Source: Icerya purchasi (Eukaryota; Arthropoda; Insecta; Hemiptera; Monophlebidae). Taken from it: 64,000 bases of DNA. The stretch is taken from NCBI GenBank assembly GCA_039619475.1, contig CM077116.1, positions 169,773,363 through 169,837,362 of the forward strand. The letters run 5' to 3'. The translations under genes and the position numbers were made by a program. How positions within the stretch are numbered: the stretch's first letter is position 1; each line of letters starts with the position of its first letter. A model generated the notes under the pieces. The model searched no databases, was not told where the DNA came from, and saw only the letters and a list, made by a program, of their open reading frames with translations. Shown one piece after another: positions 35,810 through 47,249 of the stretch.

Positions 35810-36970
35810 ATGGCATCAATTCAAGTAAAAATCAGAATTGAACGAGAAGAACAGGATTTAAAAGTTATAAATGCAGTAAAAACTATAAAAATGTTAACGA
35901 ACGAAATAGTATATAAATTTCCAGAAGAAATGCAAAGTGAGTCAATTCATACTACCTTATTTAATATTAACACAGTAAAAAATGCGTGTAAAAGCATGAA
36001 AAAACATGGCCAATTCCGTAATTTAACAGTAACATTACCAAAAGAAATAGCGGCATTATATTTGGATAGTGATGAAAACTTTGTTTTCAATGAAATATAT
36101 CTCGAAGAAGAACAAAAGGAAGAACAAGGTATGGAGTTATCAACAACTAATGTTGAATACAGTCAGTATAAATTAATAAAACTGGTTGAAAATCTTCAAG
36201 CACAACTGAATATTAAAGAAGTTACATTATCAGATGTTGAAAGAAAATTTAGCATTGAGAAATTTCGGGGGAAACAACAGAACGCAAAAAGATGGCTTGA
36301 GGATTTTGAAAAAGAATGCGAACGATATAAAATAATTAATGACGAAAAAAAAATTCAATGTTTAAAATTATTTGTCGAAGAAAACGCTAATGAATGGTAC
36401 GGCTCAACATTAAAAAAGCTATCATTTAAAAATTGGGCAGCATGGTGTGATTCATTTTTACAAGTATATGCTGATAAAAGTTGGGCAAATATTAGGTTTG
36501 CATACAATTTCAAATTTATAAATGGTTCATTAATAGATTATGCCTTAAAGAAAGAAAGATTGTTACTGGAAAATGAATGTGACATATCAAACACTTCTAG
36601 AATAAATCATATTGTTATAGGTTTACCATTAAATATACAAGATAAATTAGATAAAGAAGAAATACAAACAACAGAACAATTGATGAACGAACTAAGACGA
36701 TATGATACAATGTATATAAAACAGAAGGAGAATAAATTTAAATATGATAAAATGAACTTAGAGGAAAAAAAAAATATGGTACAAGTGCAACAAAACTACA
36801 AAGTATCATTAAAAAAACCATGCTATATGTGTGAAGGACTAGGAAAACCAAATCGATATCATCCACTGGAGTTATGCCGTAATAAACAACGATATGTGGA
36901 AACAAAAAACGTTAATTTAACGGAAATCGATGAATTAATGAAAATTGAACTAGATAATCAAAAAAACTAG
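35810..36970 (+). CDS. gag: Gag protein of the LTR retrotransposon
   Basis: This is a 386-residue structural protein that would form the particle around the element RNA. The first ATG of the frame is at 35810, only 18 bp beyond the LTR end. Residues about 145-290 have the layout of the Ty3/gypsy gag domain (RWLEDFEKECERYKI, then ANEWYGSTLKK, FKNWAAWCDSFLQVY). A single zinc-knuckle variant, C-x2-C-x9-H-x4-C, lies at the C-terminus near 36,820-36,880. The frame has no internal stop. It ends at TAG 36968-36970, right after the slippery heptamer. Pol lies in the -1 frame. Function is inferred from position and domain layout. Confidence 0.88.
   Translation: MASIQVKIRIEREEQDLKVINAVKTIKMLTNEIVYKFPEEMQSESIHTTLFNINTVKNACKSMKKHGQFRNLTVTLPKEIAALYLDSDENFVFNEIYLEEEQKEEQGMELSTTNVEYSQYKLIKLVENLQAQLNIKEVTLSDVERKFSIEKFRGKQQNAKRWLEDFEKECERYKIINDEKKIQCLKLFVEENANEWYGSTLKKLSFKNWAAWCDSFLQVYADKSWANIRFAYNFKFINGSLIDYALKKERLLLENECDISNTSRINHIVIGLPLNIQDKLDKEEIQTTEQLMNELRRYDTMYIKQKENKFKYDKMNLEEKKNMVQVQQNYKVSLKKPCYMCEGLGKPNRYHPLELCRNKQRYVETKNVNLTEIDELMKIELDNQKN
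36961..36967 (+). promoter_or_regulatory. -1 ribosomal frameshift site (A AAA AAC) between gag and pol
   Basis: In the gag frame the codons read CAA AAA AAC TAG, giving the canonical slippery heptamer A AAA AAC directly before the stop. Slipping back by one gives AAA AAA CTA GTC and continues open into the protease region. Downstream is a short GC-rich stretch (TCCGCCCGGAG). A stimulatory pseudoknot was not worked out. Confidence 0.75.
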
Positions 36971-39900
36971 TCCGCCCGGAGAAATTTACCCCACTTATAA
37001 CATTAAATGTATTAATAAATAAGATGAAAAAAGTTAAAGGTGTTTATGATAGTGGCTCAAACATAACGTTAATAAATCAAAAAGTCATAAATGACCTAAA
37101 AACGAAAATAATTCGGAGCCCAGATATCTTTAAAACAATTAGTGGTGTAAATTTCACGAATGGCCGGGCACGTTTACATTTAAGAATCAATAAAATCGAA
37201 GATGTTTTAGATGTTTATATAATTAAAAATGACAAATTTTCATTTGATCTATTACTCGGTTTGGATGCTATAAAGAAATTTCAGTTAATTCAAAATGAAA
37301 ATTTAAAGATTTTTCAAAAATTAGATGAAAAAAAGATGGAACAAATTTCAGGATTAAAAGAAGACATAAAAATAATAAAAACTGTAAACTTTAACGAATA
37401 TATAAATGTTGAAAGCTTTTATGCATATCTTGATCATTTAGATGTAGAGAAAAAAAACAAAATTAATGAACTTATAATTAAATATGAATCAATATTCGCT
37501 AAAAATAAATATGATGTTGGAATGGTAAGAAACGAGGAAGCACAAATAAAATTAATAGAAGAAAAATATATTGCAAAAAAACCTTACAGATGCTCAATCC
37601 CAGATCAAAAAGAGATTGAATCACAAATAACAAAACTGTTAGAAGCTGGACTAATAGAAGATACAAGTTCACCGTTTGCATCGCCAGTAACATTGGCATA
37701 TAAAAAAGAGGAGAACTGTAGGTCACGTTTATGTGTCGATTTTAGGGACTTAAATAAATTAGTTGTCCCAGAACCTTATCCTTTTCCTCGAATTGAAGAT
37801 ATTATGGTGAAGGCAGGAAACTGTAATTGGTTTTCAGCTCTAGATATAAATTCAGCATTTTGGTCAATTCCAATTAGAAAAAAAGACAGAAAAAAAACAG
37901 CATTTGTTACACAAAATGGTCATTGGCAATGGATATGCCTGCCATTTGGATTAAAAATATCGCCATCGATATTTCAACGAATTTTAGCAAATATAATTAG
38001 AAAACATAAATTAAATGATTTCTGTATAAATTATATTGACGATATCCTAATTTTTTCAAAAACATTTAAAGAACATTTACTACACCTTGAGTTATTATTA
38101 AACGCAATCATTAAAGAGGGTTTCCGATTAAAATTAATGAAATGTGACTTTGCAAAAAATTCAATAAAATATTTAGGACATATTATTGAAAAGAATAAAA
38201 TACGGCCTTATAAGGATAATCTTCGAGCTATTCATGAATTTCAAAGACCTAAAACAAAAAAAAATGTAAGACAATTTCTTGGAAAAATTAATTTTTATTA
38301 TAAATATCTAGAAAATGCAGCAAAACAATTAGAACCATTGCATAATTTATTGCGTAACAATGTAAAATTTGATTGGACTGAAGATTGTGAACAGGCATTT
38401 AGCACTGTTAAAAATTATTTATGTTCAAGTCCAATATTAGCGATCTATAATCCTGATAGTGAAGTTTATATTTATACTGATGCTAGTATTCAAGGAGTAG
38501 GAGCAATCTTTAAACAACCTCAAGAGGATGGGATGTTACATCCAGTTGCTTATTTTTCAAAAAAATTAACTCCTGTGCAAAAAAAGAAAAAACCAATATA
38601 TTTAGAATGTCTAGCAATCCGTGAAGCTATTATTTATTGGCAACATTGGCTAATAGGTCGACCGTTTAGTGTTATAACGGATCATAAACCACTTGAAACA
38701 TTGAAAGTAAAAGCACGAACAGATGAGGAGCTAGGAGATTTAGTATACTATCTCTCGCAATATAATTTTAAGATCACATATGCACCAGGAAAAGAAAATG
38801 TGGAAGCTGATTCCTTATCAAGAAATCCAGTCTTAGAATATTTTGAAAATACAGAAGACGTACTACCAGTTATAAATATGGTAAAAATGGAACAAATCAT
38901 TCAAGATCAGGAATTTAATAGAGAAGAAATCCAAAATTCAAAAAAAATAGTGAAAAAAGGAGAGATTTCTTTTAAATATCTTAAAAATAGACAACGAATC
39001 TTCATATCACAACAATTTGGATTACAATTAATAAAACAGATACATGAATACTATGGTCACATCGGTGTTAATCATCTAATTGAAAAAATTAGACCATACT
39101 ATTATTTCAAGAATATGGATAATAGCATTAAACAATTTTGCAGCAATTGCGAAATTTGTCTAAAAAATAAATCCCGAAGGTGTCAGAAAATTGGTTTATT
39201 GTCAAAACTGGGTCCAGCAAAAGAACCTTACGAAATTATGTCTATGGATTCAGTTGGAGGGTTTGGAAGTAATCGGTCTTCAAAAAAATATTTGCATATT
39301 CTTGTTGATCATTTCTCAAGATATGCCTTTATATCCACCTCAAAAGGTCAAAGTGCAAAAGATTACATAAAATTAATTGATCAACTGCCTAAAGAACACC
39401 AAATAGGTACAATTTTGTCCGATCAGTATGCCGGTATTAATTCAAAAGAACTTAAAAACTATTTAGAAAAAAGGAATATAACACTTATGTTTACATCTGT
39501 AGATAATCCAGAATCTAATGGATTAAATGAGCGTTTAAATCAAACATTACTAAACAGGATACGATGCAAAATGAACAGCGGAAAGAAAAGAGCTTGGTCA
39601 AAGATAGCAGCTGAATGTACCAATGAATATAATCAAACAACGCACAGTGTAACAAGATTTTCACCATCATATTTACTTTATGGTGAAGAATCAACAATAG
39701 TCCCAAATGAATTTAGAGAAATTCGAAATTTAAAACATGATAGAGAACAAGCAATTATAAATTCAATAAAAAATTTTGAAATCAATAAGAGACGAATCGA
39801 TAAAAATAGAAAAAAATACAACTTTAAGGAAGGAGAATTAGTCTTCATTGAGAAAGGAAATAAATTAAACCGTAACAAACTAGATGAAATTCGTAGTGGT

Positions 39901-40023
39901 CCATTTAGGATCATTCGTCAGATTTCAAACACAATATATGAAGTTGACTGTGGAAAGAGTCGCAAGGAAGCAAATTTTTTTCATAGTAGTAAACTAATTC
40001 CTCATAATGATATTGAAAATTAA
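36961..40023 (+). CDS. pol: Pol polyprotein (protease, RT, RNase H, integrase)
   Basis: This frame is open from before the slippery site, so the protein is about 1,020 residues as a Gag-Pol extension; an ATG also lies at 37024. Domains in order: aspartic protease with YDSGSNITLI near 37050; reverse transcriptase with RLCVDFRDLNK, ALDINSAFWSI, LPFGLKISPSIFQ and YIDDILIF near 38030; RNase H with YTDASIQGVGAIF and TDHKPLE near 38680; integrase with HHCC finger (H-x3-H, C-x2-C at about 39050-39160), then MDSVGGFG, LSDQYAG and NGLNERLN as the D, D, E residues. The usual SDNG is SDQY here. No chromodomain and no env follow. The clade within Ty3/gypsy is unresolved. Confidence 0.93.
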   Translation, partial: KKLVRPEKFTPLITLNVLINKMKKVKGVYDSGSNITLINQKVINDLKTKIIRSPDIFKTISGVNFTNGRARLHLRINKIEDVLDVYIIKNDKFSFDLLLGLDAIKKFQLIQNENLKIFQKLDEKKMEQISGLKEDIKIIKTVNFNEYINVESFYAYLDHLDVEKKNKINELIIKYESIFAKNKYDVGMVRNEEAQIKLIEEKYIAKKPYRCSIPDQKEIESQITKLLEAGLIEDTSSPFASPVTLAYKKEENCRSRLCVDFRDLNKLVVPEPYPFPRIEDIMVKAGNCNWFSALDINSAFWSIPIRKKDRKKTAFVTQNGHWQWICLPFGLKISPSIFQRILANIIRKHKLNDFCINYIDDILIFSKTFKEHLLHLELLLNAIIKEGFRLKLMKCDFAKNSIKYLGHIIEKNKIRPYKDNLRAIHEFQRPKTKKNVRQFLGKINFYYKYLENAAKQLEPLHNLLRNNVKFDWTEDCEQAFSTVKNYLCSSPILAIYNPDSEVYIYTDASIQGVGAIFKQPQEDGMLHPVAYFSKKLTPVQKKKKPIYLECLAIREAIIYWQHWLIGRPFSVITDHKPLETLKVKARTDEELGDLVYYLSQYNFKITYAPGKENVEADSLSRNPVLEYFENTEDVLPVINMVKMEQIIQDQEFNREEIQNSKKIVKKGEISFKYLKNRQRIFISQQFGLQLIKQIHEYYGHIGVNHLIEKIRPYYYFKNMDNSIKQFCSNCEICLKNKSRRCQKIGLLSKLGPAKEPYEIMSMDSVGGFGSNRSSKKYLHILVDHFSRYAFISTSKGQSAKDYIKLIDQLPKEHQIGTILSDQYAGINSKELKNYLEKRNITLMFTSVDNPESNGLNERLNQTLLNRIRCKMNSGKKRAWSKIAAECTNEYNQTTHSVTRFSPSYLLYGEESTIVPNEFREIRNLKHDREQAIINSIKNFEINKRRIDKNRKKYNFKEGELVFIEKGNKLNRNKLDEIRSGPFRIIRQISNTIYEVDCGKSRKEANFFHSSKLIPHNDIEN

Positions 40024-40083
40024 GTTAGTTATTTATTAGTACTATATTTCAATCGTTTATTGATTGAAGAAGATTTCAATTTT

Positions 40084-40099
40084 GGGGGGGGAGGGGAGA
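40084..40099 (+). promoter_or_regulatory. Polypurine tract before the 3' LTR
   Basis: GGGGGGGGAGGGGAGA lies immediately 5' of the 3' LTR, the expected position of the plus-strand primer for cDNA synthesis. Confidence 0.85.
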
Positions 40100-40403
40100 T
40101 GTAAAATGGTTGCACTGCTTCCATTTTGATTAACATAATAAACAGTAAACAGTAAAAAGCTAATAAAGAAAAATCATTAGTAAATAAAACTATTTTGTTT
40201 GTTACTTCATGATTTTATATTATTGATTTAAATTACAAACTAAACACTTTCAAAATCGATTTTACTTTTATAGGTAAGTTTAAGAATTGTTAAAATAATA
40301 TTACCTTTATTTTAATTGTATTGTATTGTATCATTAATAAATAAACAATTTACTTTTATAGTTAAAATCGAGTGGAAGTTAATTCATATAAAAAACGTTT
40401 ATA
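40100..40403 (+). repeat. 3' LTR
   Basis: Identical to the 5' LTR over 304 bp by eye. It is followed by an (AT)n run at 40404-40417, the same kind of sequence that precedes the 5' LTR. Confidence 0.9.
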
Positions 40404-40417
40404 TATATATATATATA

Positions 40418-41809
40418 ACTCGGCTCTTCGGTACTCGGAAGGGGGCAAGTCCCCTTCATCACCACGTTTAGTTCTTCTATAATTCTTATAATTGAAGAGT
40501 AAATTTTTTTTTATTGGCTACGCCGTTCGACAACATTTTTTCGTTACATCAAATTGTGACATTTTTTTTGAGACAAATTTCGTGACAGCACTCTTTTCCT
40601 GGTGACCCCTGGCGAAAAATGGCATAGCCATTAAAATACATATATATATGTATATATACCAGTATATGGACGTGCACATAATCAGCAAAACTGATTATTA
40701 TTGTCATCTGGATCCGAAAGTATGTATTGAACAACCCATTCATCATTTAAAGGAATTATGTTGCTACAAAAAAAAAAACGTATTATTTCAAAATTCAACA
40801 TGTTCGCAGACTCTAGCTTGCAGCATAATAAAAAAGCAGAAGCGAATGAAGCAGTGTTTGAGTTAATTGAATTAAAAAATCTAATTTCAATAGGAAAGCA
40901 AGCACCTGTATATTCTTAATATCAAACAGTTGTGAAAAGAAGACAAATTTGTACAGGGCAGATTATCTCAAACGTGAACAAGAGAGTACTTATGAAAGTA
41001 TTCGGCTATATTTTAACAATCCTTATCACTACTTTATTATAACTGATCACAATAAGTTATTCGTAAAAAAAATAAACGAAATAAAGGCATTTTATTAATA
41101 CGATTAATTAAACTAATCTCCGTTCCTTACCTTGTCCATTTCTTACTGATCGCCGGTCCCTGCAGCAGAGTTATTACTAACTTTTTTTAAATATTGCTGT
41201 ATGGTTATAAGAATTTCTAAAAAAAAAAAAAAATCAGAAATTTCGAAGGAGCGAGTTCGCCATGAACATATTACTTCTAGTCAAGGATTCAATCTCGCTG
41301 CTTTCAGTACATTTTTGTGACCTGAGATTCAAAATAAGTCACAGCGACCTCCAATCGTGATAGTTCAACAATTAAAGTCGACACAACATCCCAAAATAGT
41401 ACATAATAGTTTAATTATGGTTTCGCGCATTTAAATTTAGTGTTTCCTACAACAAAATTTTTATTGAACTTTTGTACGATTTCGCATAATCCGGAACACT
41501 GAAAATGTCTTAAACTTTCCTAGAATTTACTCTTTAATTCCCTATAAATAAACGATGCGTGCTTCTCAACCGTTAACTTTAATGTATCCAAATAAACACA
41601 AACAAAAAACTGGCGCGCCAATTCTAATTTAACAAGAAAGATCATTAATCACGGTTATAAGATTCCGTCTAAAATGCACAATCACTTTCGCGTTTTGCTC
41701 TAGTGCTCGCCTTTTGTTTTGTTGTTTTTTTTAATCACAACCTGTTAACAATGATAACGATGATATGCATTCTGTACTTTTTCCGAGTTCAAGGAAATAC
41801 GTAAGTTTC
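40418..41809. other. Spacer, no gene recognised
   Basis: The first 240 bp are less AT-rich and include ACTCGGCTCTTCGGTACTCG, but no family could be assigned. The rest is AT-rich with an A run at 41,220. Confidence 0.3.
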
Positions 41810-41880
41810 ATCAAAATTAGTTCAGTAGTTTTAATCCAAACATGATCAAACACAAACACACATATATACATACATATATA
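41810..41880 (+). repeat. Widespread insect transposon-remnant motif
   Basis: AAGTTTCATCAAAATTAGTT followed by CAGTAGTTTTAATCC and a CAAACACAAACACACA tail resembles a motif that recurs in insect transposon 3' ends. The assignment is from memory, not from a search. Confidence 0.35.
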
Positions 41881-44800
41881 TCTATAGATGGATGGATATA
41901 GATACACGATAAATGAATTTACGTAATCATTTAATTAAGACCCAACGTCGTTTATTCCTCGTCTGTTAGGGAGGACGATTTTTTTAAAAATTAAAATTAT
42001 GCATGCTGTGATCACATCATTACGCCCGAAACGGTGATTTTTATGTTGTTGTTTTTTTTTATTATTCATGTACAAATTGATTGTGTTTTAATATTTACTT
42101 AAAAAAAAATAAAAAAACAAATTAAAAACCTTAAATAATTCAATAAACACAAAAGAAAACGCAAAAATATGTAATTATGAATCAATACAAATAACGGTTA
42201 GTATGTAATGATTTCATTATCAATAGTGCTTATGAGTTGCACACGGCTCGTATTTTATTTTGTACAATTAAAATTTACGTACCTCACTGCTTTTTTGGTG
42301 TATTTTAGTGTTTGTATACTGTTTATTTCTGTACGTATGGAAACATCATGTGACAAATATTATTGTGTTAGTCGGTTTATATTTTTATCAATAGATATTT
42401 ATAAGTCTTTTTAAGTGTTTTAACAATTGATAATATTAAATTTGTTTAAATAAATATTTTGTTCATATACACTTCTCTCTAAAACTTTGAACGCACAGAA
42501 TAAGAGAACATCTCTCTAAACCCGGTTCGTATTTCATTTTATGGATAACATTATGCGCTTTCTGTTGTTCCGTGCATTTGGCGATATTCCGTGAAAATGC
42601 GACAATTAATCAAGACATCGCTTATATGGACGACCTAATGAAAATAATGAAAATTTACCCCCCTTTATGAACGATTTCATTCGGTTTAGAAATATCCCCA
42701 GTTGTGATTTCAAGACAATTCACGGTTCGCGTTAGTAGTTTGTTGAAATTTTTAACGAATAATTGACAAACAGAATTTCAAAATAGAGATTTGTCTATTA
42801 TACTCCTGACCACAGCGAGAACGTTCATCAAAAAATCAAATAAAACGTTTCGTTCGGGCATGACCTGTTTATTAAAATACAAAAATTTCACTTACGTTGA
42901 ATTGATGCCCATAATTGACGTGCCTCCCTCCCGAAGCAAAAAAAAAAAAACAACCAATGTCTACTCTAACGTAACGACCATAACAAAGATTAAGAGATAG
43001 TTCCTCCTCATTTGCTCATTTAATTATTTTAGTTTCTGTCGGATGTCATCCAATTTTTTTTTATCCCCTTCACCAGTACAGATATTTTTGTTTCATAGTT
43101 AGAGAGGGGGGCTAAAGCATACGATATCTGGTTCGGACTGGATCAGAATTATTTATCCGATAAGAACCAATCCTTCTCTAAGTAAAAGTCCTATGTTTTT
43201 TTCTTTAATTCGTCATCTATAGCTGAAAACAACTTAGTCACTGAGTATTCCGACTACTTTCGCTAGAGTATAAAGTTATTACGTAAAATTTTATACAATA
43301 TTCCGGGTTTTTTAGGTTACTAATTTGTTTATAAATTTTACAGTAAAACTACTAAAGCTTTAGATAAGTGAACGGCGAATCACTTTAACTTATACAACTT
43401 TAAATATCGCGGACCCCCATTTTAAACACAACTAAATAAATATAAATTATATTTAGGCAGATGTTTTTTCCATTTTGTCAATGTGCTATCGAATTAAAAT
43501 TTAACCGGCAACTTTTCACCTTCCTCCTACTTTCATACCGAGATCCGATGTGCCTAGGAAAACAAATAAAAAAAAAAAAAAGAAAAAAGTTTCACATAAC
43601 TACCGGACTATCAGTTTTCTAGCTAAGAAAAAAACAAGTTGAAACATGTATCGTCGTCGATGTTTGGAAGCTTGTGTATAAAACATTGTAGAACGTCTTC
43701 TGGACGTTTACTAATCAACTTTGGAACGTGAATTTCGCGTTTTCTATCATTTCCATTCATCTAGAACGTGTTCTGGATGTTTCGAAATGGCCAAACAAGT
43801 ATTCCTAAATGTGTAAAACTCGTTAGTTAGTTTTTTTCGCTCAATAAGCGAATTCGACGTTTGTACCCATAAAACATTCAATAACAGTAGTAATACCGGC
43901 CGGTTCAATTTCGCCTCATATGAAGCTGCTTATATGCTGTCCATCAAAAGTATCACTACAACCTACTTTTATTGGTGCCGCTCCCATGTAATCATATCCA
44001 TTGATAAATATTTAAAAAAAAAAAAAAAAAGAAGATATTTGAATTTTTTAAAAATTCGTTAAAAAACTAAAAACAAAAAATATTTTTCCAAACGGTAAAT
44101 AGGGGGAAATATTTTTTTGAAAGCATCTAAACTGTACCAATTTTATTATTGTATATCAACATTTATGATACGGTGTTTGAAGAACAAACTGAACCACGAA
44201 AATCTCCACTAACCGGTGCAACAGGGATAGGTCTGGACTTGACTATCCTGTCATTTTGTGGTCCATTCCAAGTCATCATGATTGCACAAATAATTTTTCT
44301 ACATTTTTATATGTGTACGGATAAAAAATTTTAATATCAGTGCGTTGCAACATAAATTTTTAACGACGTTGAGTGTTAACACAATAGAACAAGAATAGTT
44401 TGCCAGTACTTTTGGATCTATGTAGATATTTGAAAATGAAATTCACTTAAAGTAATAATAAATCATGCACTTTTTCGACAGATAGACATGCTGAGAATAG
44501 CTCTGATACGCATTATCAAATATTAAGCTAAATTAGACAAAAAAAAAACGACTAAATGAACAGAAAGAAAACGGAATCTCATTAATTAGTATTTGAAATA
44601 TTAATTTTATTGATCATTGTAATTTTTAGAAGATTATTATTTTGTTTATGTATAATATAATAATAATAATAATAATAATGAAGAAATAAATATAAATTTG
44701 TACAATTTCTTTTTCCTTTCTGTAAAGAAATACTTTCGAGCCACGCAACCTACAGAATAAGTCGGTCAAGCCTGTTCTATAGCATTTTCATGATAATCAA

Positions 44801-45359
44801 TCTTCGAAAACCGTTACATCCAAACGGATTCCGATCGATTCGGCAGCCCTTCCGTCGTATGGAATTCTATCAGATACTCCATTCAAATTCTAACCCATTT
44901 TAACGAAAAAATAATGTCCACTGATAATATTTATCGTTTTTTTTCCCCCCTTCATACGGCTGAAAAGGACGATTTGAAGATAATATAAATTACAATAATA
45001 TCACTTAAACGATTGCGAAAAATACTCCATTTCGAATGTATAATAAAACAGTGTACAGAAAAAAACACAGTCGTGTAAAAACCTCTGCAACATTCAGTGA
45101 GATGAAGATTTCAAAGTTTTATATTTATTCCCCGAATTTTCGTTAGTAGGAAAAATTTTCATTTAACGCGATTCAATTTTTTGCATTTATCGTGAAGTTA
45201 AATATTAATTTCGCGGGGCAATTGCTGAGTAACCGAAGGAAAAGTGTACATCAATATTTTTTTTTTTTTTTTTTTGGGCTTGTTAATCGGGGACCTTTAG
45301 CCAGAAACAATCAGAATAGGAAGGAGTCAATTATATCTTTATACGATATCGAAATGTTG
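41881..45359. other. Spacer with homopolymer runs, no gene recognised
   Basis: The part at 42,870-42,950 (AAAAATTTCACTTACG, then CCTCCCTCCCG) matches one arm of the fold-back element at 27.2 kb. An (AAT)n run lies at 44,660-44,680 and a T run at 45,258-45,276. No coding sequence was recognised. Confidence 0.35.
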
Positions 45360-45620
45360 TTAGGAGGAAATAATCAATATAATAGGAACAATCTGTGGAG
45401 GCGGAAAAGATAGGGCATAAGAGGCGCAATATGGAGTAGGAAGACCGAGTATCAATAAAATGGAATAGAAAGCAGAGCACTCGGTAGAAAAAAATAAACA
45501 CTTATGGTCCGCATCGCAAACATGCTCTTTATTTGAGTGAAAAGGACAATATGGAGAGGTAAGCAACGAAAAATAGTTTTCTACAAATTAAAAAATTTGT
45601 GAGTCATCTATCGTCGTACT
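45360..45620 (-). pseudogene. LINE C-terminal fragment (same group as 54.1 kb)
   Basis: The minus-strand frame 45566-45360 reads LTSPYCPFHSNKEHVCDADH, then a Cys-containing segment and LLILGLPTPYCASYALSFPP. This aligns in order with the fragment at 54.1 kb (SPFCSHH..., CNPDHILFEC, LGLPSPFNATYILSFSLP). It is a remnant of the zinc-finger-like C-terminus of a non-LTR retrotransposon. A T run at 45,258-45,276 (A-run on the minus strand) could be its poly(A) end. Confidence 0.6.
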
Positions 45621-47249
45621 AGGCAGTGGTGTTTTTTTCGAGTAGGAATCCTACTGCCGCATATTTAAACTTACAGAAGTCTTAATTACGCCGGGTTAGT
45701 TGACATGCTCAAAAAAAAAAAAACAAAAAAAGAACGGGAAGCCAAATTCGACATATTGAACACAAACGTATCTTTCGATTACACCGATCGAATTTCCAGT
45801 TAATCAGCATTTACATTTAATCTAGGAAATGAAAAACTGCATATCAGTATATTTTATTAGTTTTCGATAATGCTCGGGGATAAACTTTCACTCTCTTCAT
45901 ACAGGAACAAATTTCAGATACAACGAACAATAAGTGAAATGATAATAGTTTTTTTTTTTTTTTATCACGCCGTTATAGGAATCCGGCTTATTTTAAAATA
46001 TGAAGGTACATTCGAAGAAGAGCTGCCCTGTGCATGCATTTATCGAACAGGTGAAAAAATTTCGCACATTGTACATTTTCCGGTATGCATAAGGTCCACT
46101 ACTTTTACTATTATTATTACCATTGTTACTATCATTTTTTTTAAAGATGCTGGGTGATATTGTCAGAAATTCACTGAATAGACCGGTGCACACTGTTTAC
46201 GACTTTATATAACTACCGATTTTACACACAGCACTCTATACGTATAAAATTTGGTGAATTTATGGATGACGGCGCAACAGTCCATCTTCTCTCTTCCTGC
46301 AATTATATTCAGTCGCGCGAAATCCTCAAAGTAATAATTGTACCAGCAGCGGAACTACTATCAAATACCATCACACACAATACCGGTAATGCCGAGAACT
46401 TGAAGAAAACAATAAATTCCGATTACTAATCCGGACGGTTAAACATACAAAAAGACATTATATATAGGTACGTATATGTATATTGAACGAAAATCGCACG
46501 ATTAAAACTGGTTTTTTACGCGATAACCACGGTTCGCTGACTGTTCCAGAAACAGCTGATGTCATTTTCCGTTAATTCCATCTCTAAACGCGAATGGCAT
46601 ATAATTCGCTATGTCGCATGCACAGAGCATGCAGACAGTGTCCGCGCGCGTACTGAATGGCGTCAGAGGACTTTCTCCGTATTAGCCAAGTTAGAATTGC
46701 AGTTATAAATATCACAAGTGATATGGATACGCTAGTGTTTTCGTCCAATAACAATCGTGACGATTTTTGTTTATACATAATCCCTTAAATTTCGGCAAAT
46801 ATTCACGAATTTTCTCAGATATCTTAATCTCGTAAAACAAAAAGCTTTACTACAGCTCTCCTTCAAACACTAAAGAAATTTCACACGTCAATGTGTGTAA
46901 TTAATCGCAGTATACAACATTCTGCTGAGAGCTGTTGATTCCCGTTTAAGAATGTTTAATACATATTGAAACTCCGCGTTGAAATCCCGAAAATATCGCA
47001 CTCGATAATAATACTTTAAACATTTTTCCAAAACAGTAACCGGCGCGGCGGTTAATAAATTTAAAATTTTTATTTTTATTTTTTATTTTTTTTTGGTACC
47101 GGCGAAAAAAATGATAACACGCTTAAAGACGTTGTAAACGCACTTGTAAAGTCAAAAGTAAAACAAGATCTGTCAAGCATGATGTTTCATGCGCTCACGA
47201 TTACTCCGTATACTGTTAAAGGTAAAACTAGAATTCACGTTTACATAAT
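45621..47249. other. Spacer, no gene recognised
   Basis: The start (ACTAGGCAGTGGTGTTTTTT at about 45,619) resembles the core of the 27.2-kb fold-back element. A G+C-richer patch lies at 46,600-46,680. No gene was recognised. Confidence 0.3.

Larger units (their letters stand above)
35488..40403 (+). mobile_element. Complete Ty3/gypsy LTR retrotransposon
   Basis: The element consists of two 304-bp LTRs without any difference seen by eye, then gag, pol (protease, reverse transcriptase, RNase H, integrase) and a G-rich polypurine tract. There is no env. It lies inside an (AT)n tract, so a target duplication cannot be delimited. Open gag and pol plus identical LTRs make this the youngest insertion in the window and possibly an active one. 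All the catalytic motifs I looked for are present. Confidence 0.93.

Noticed and set aside
37499..39914. Minus-strand frames within pol
   Set aside because: Shadows of the well-supported plus-strand pol gene.
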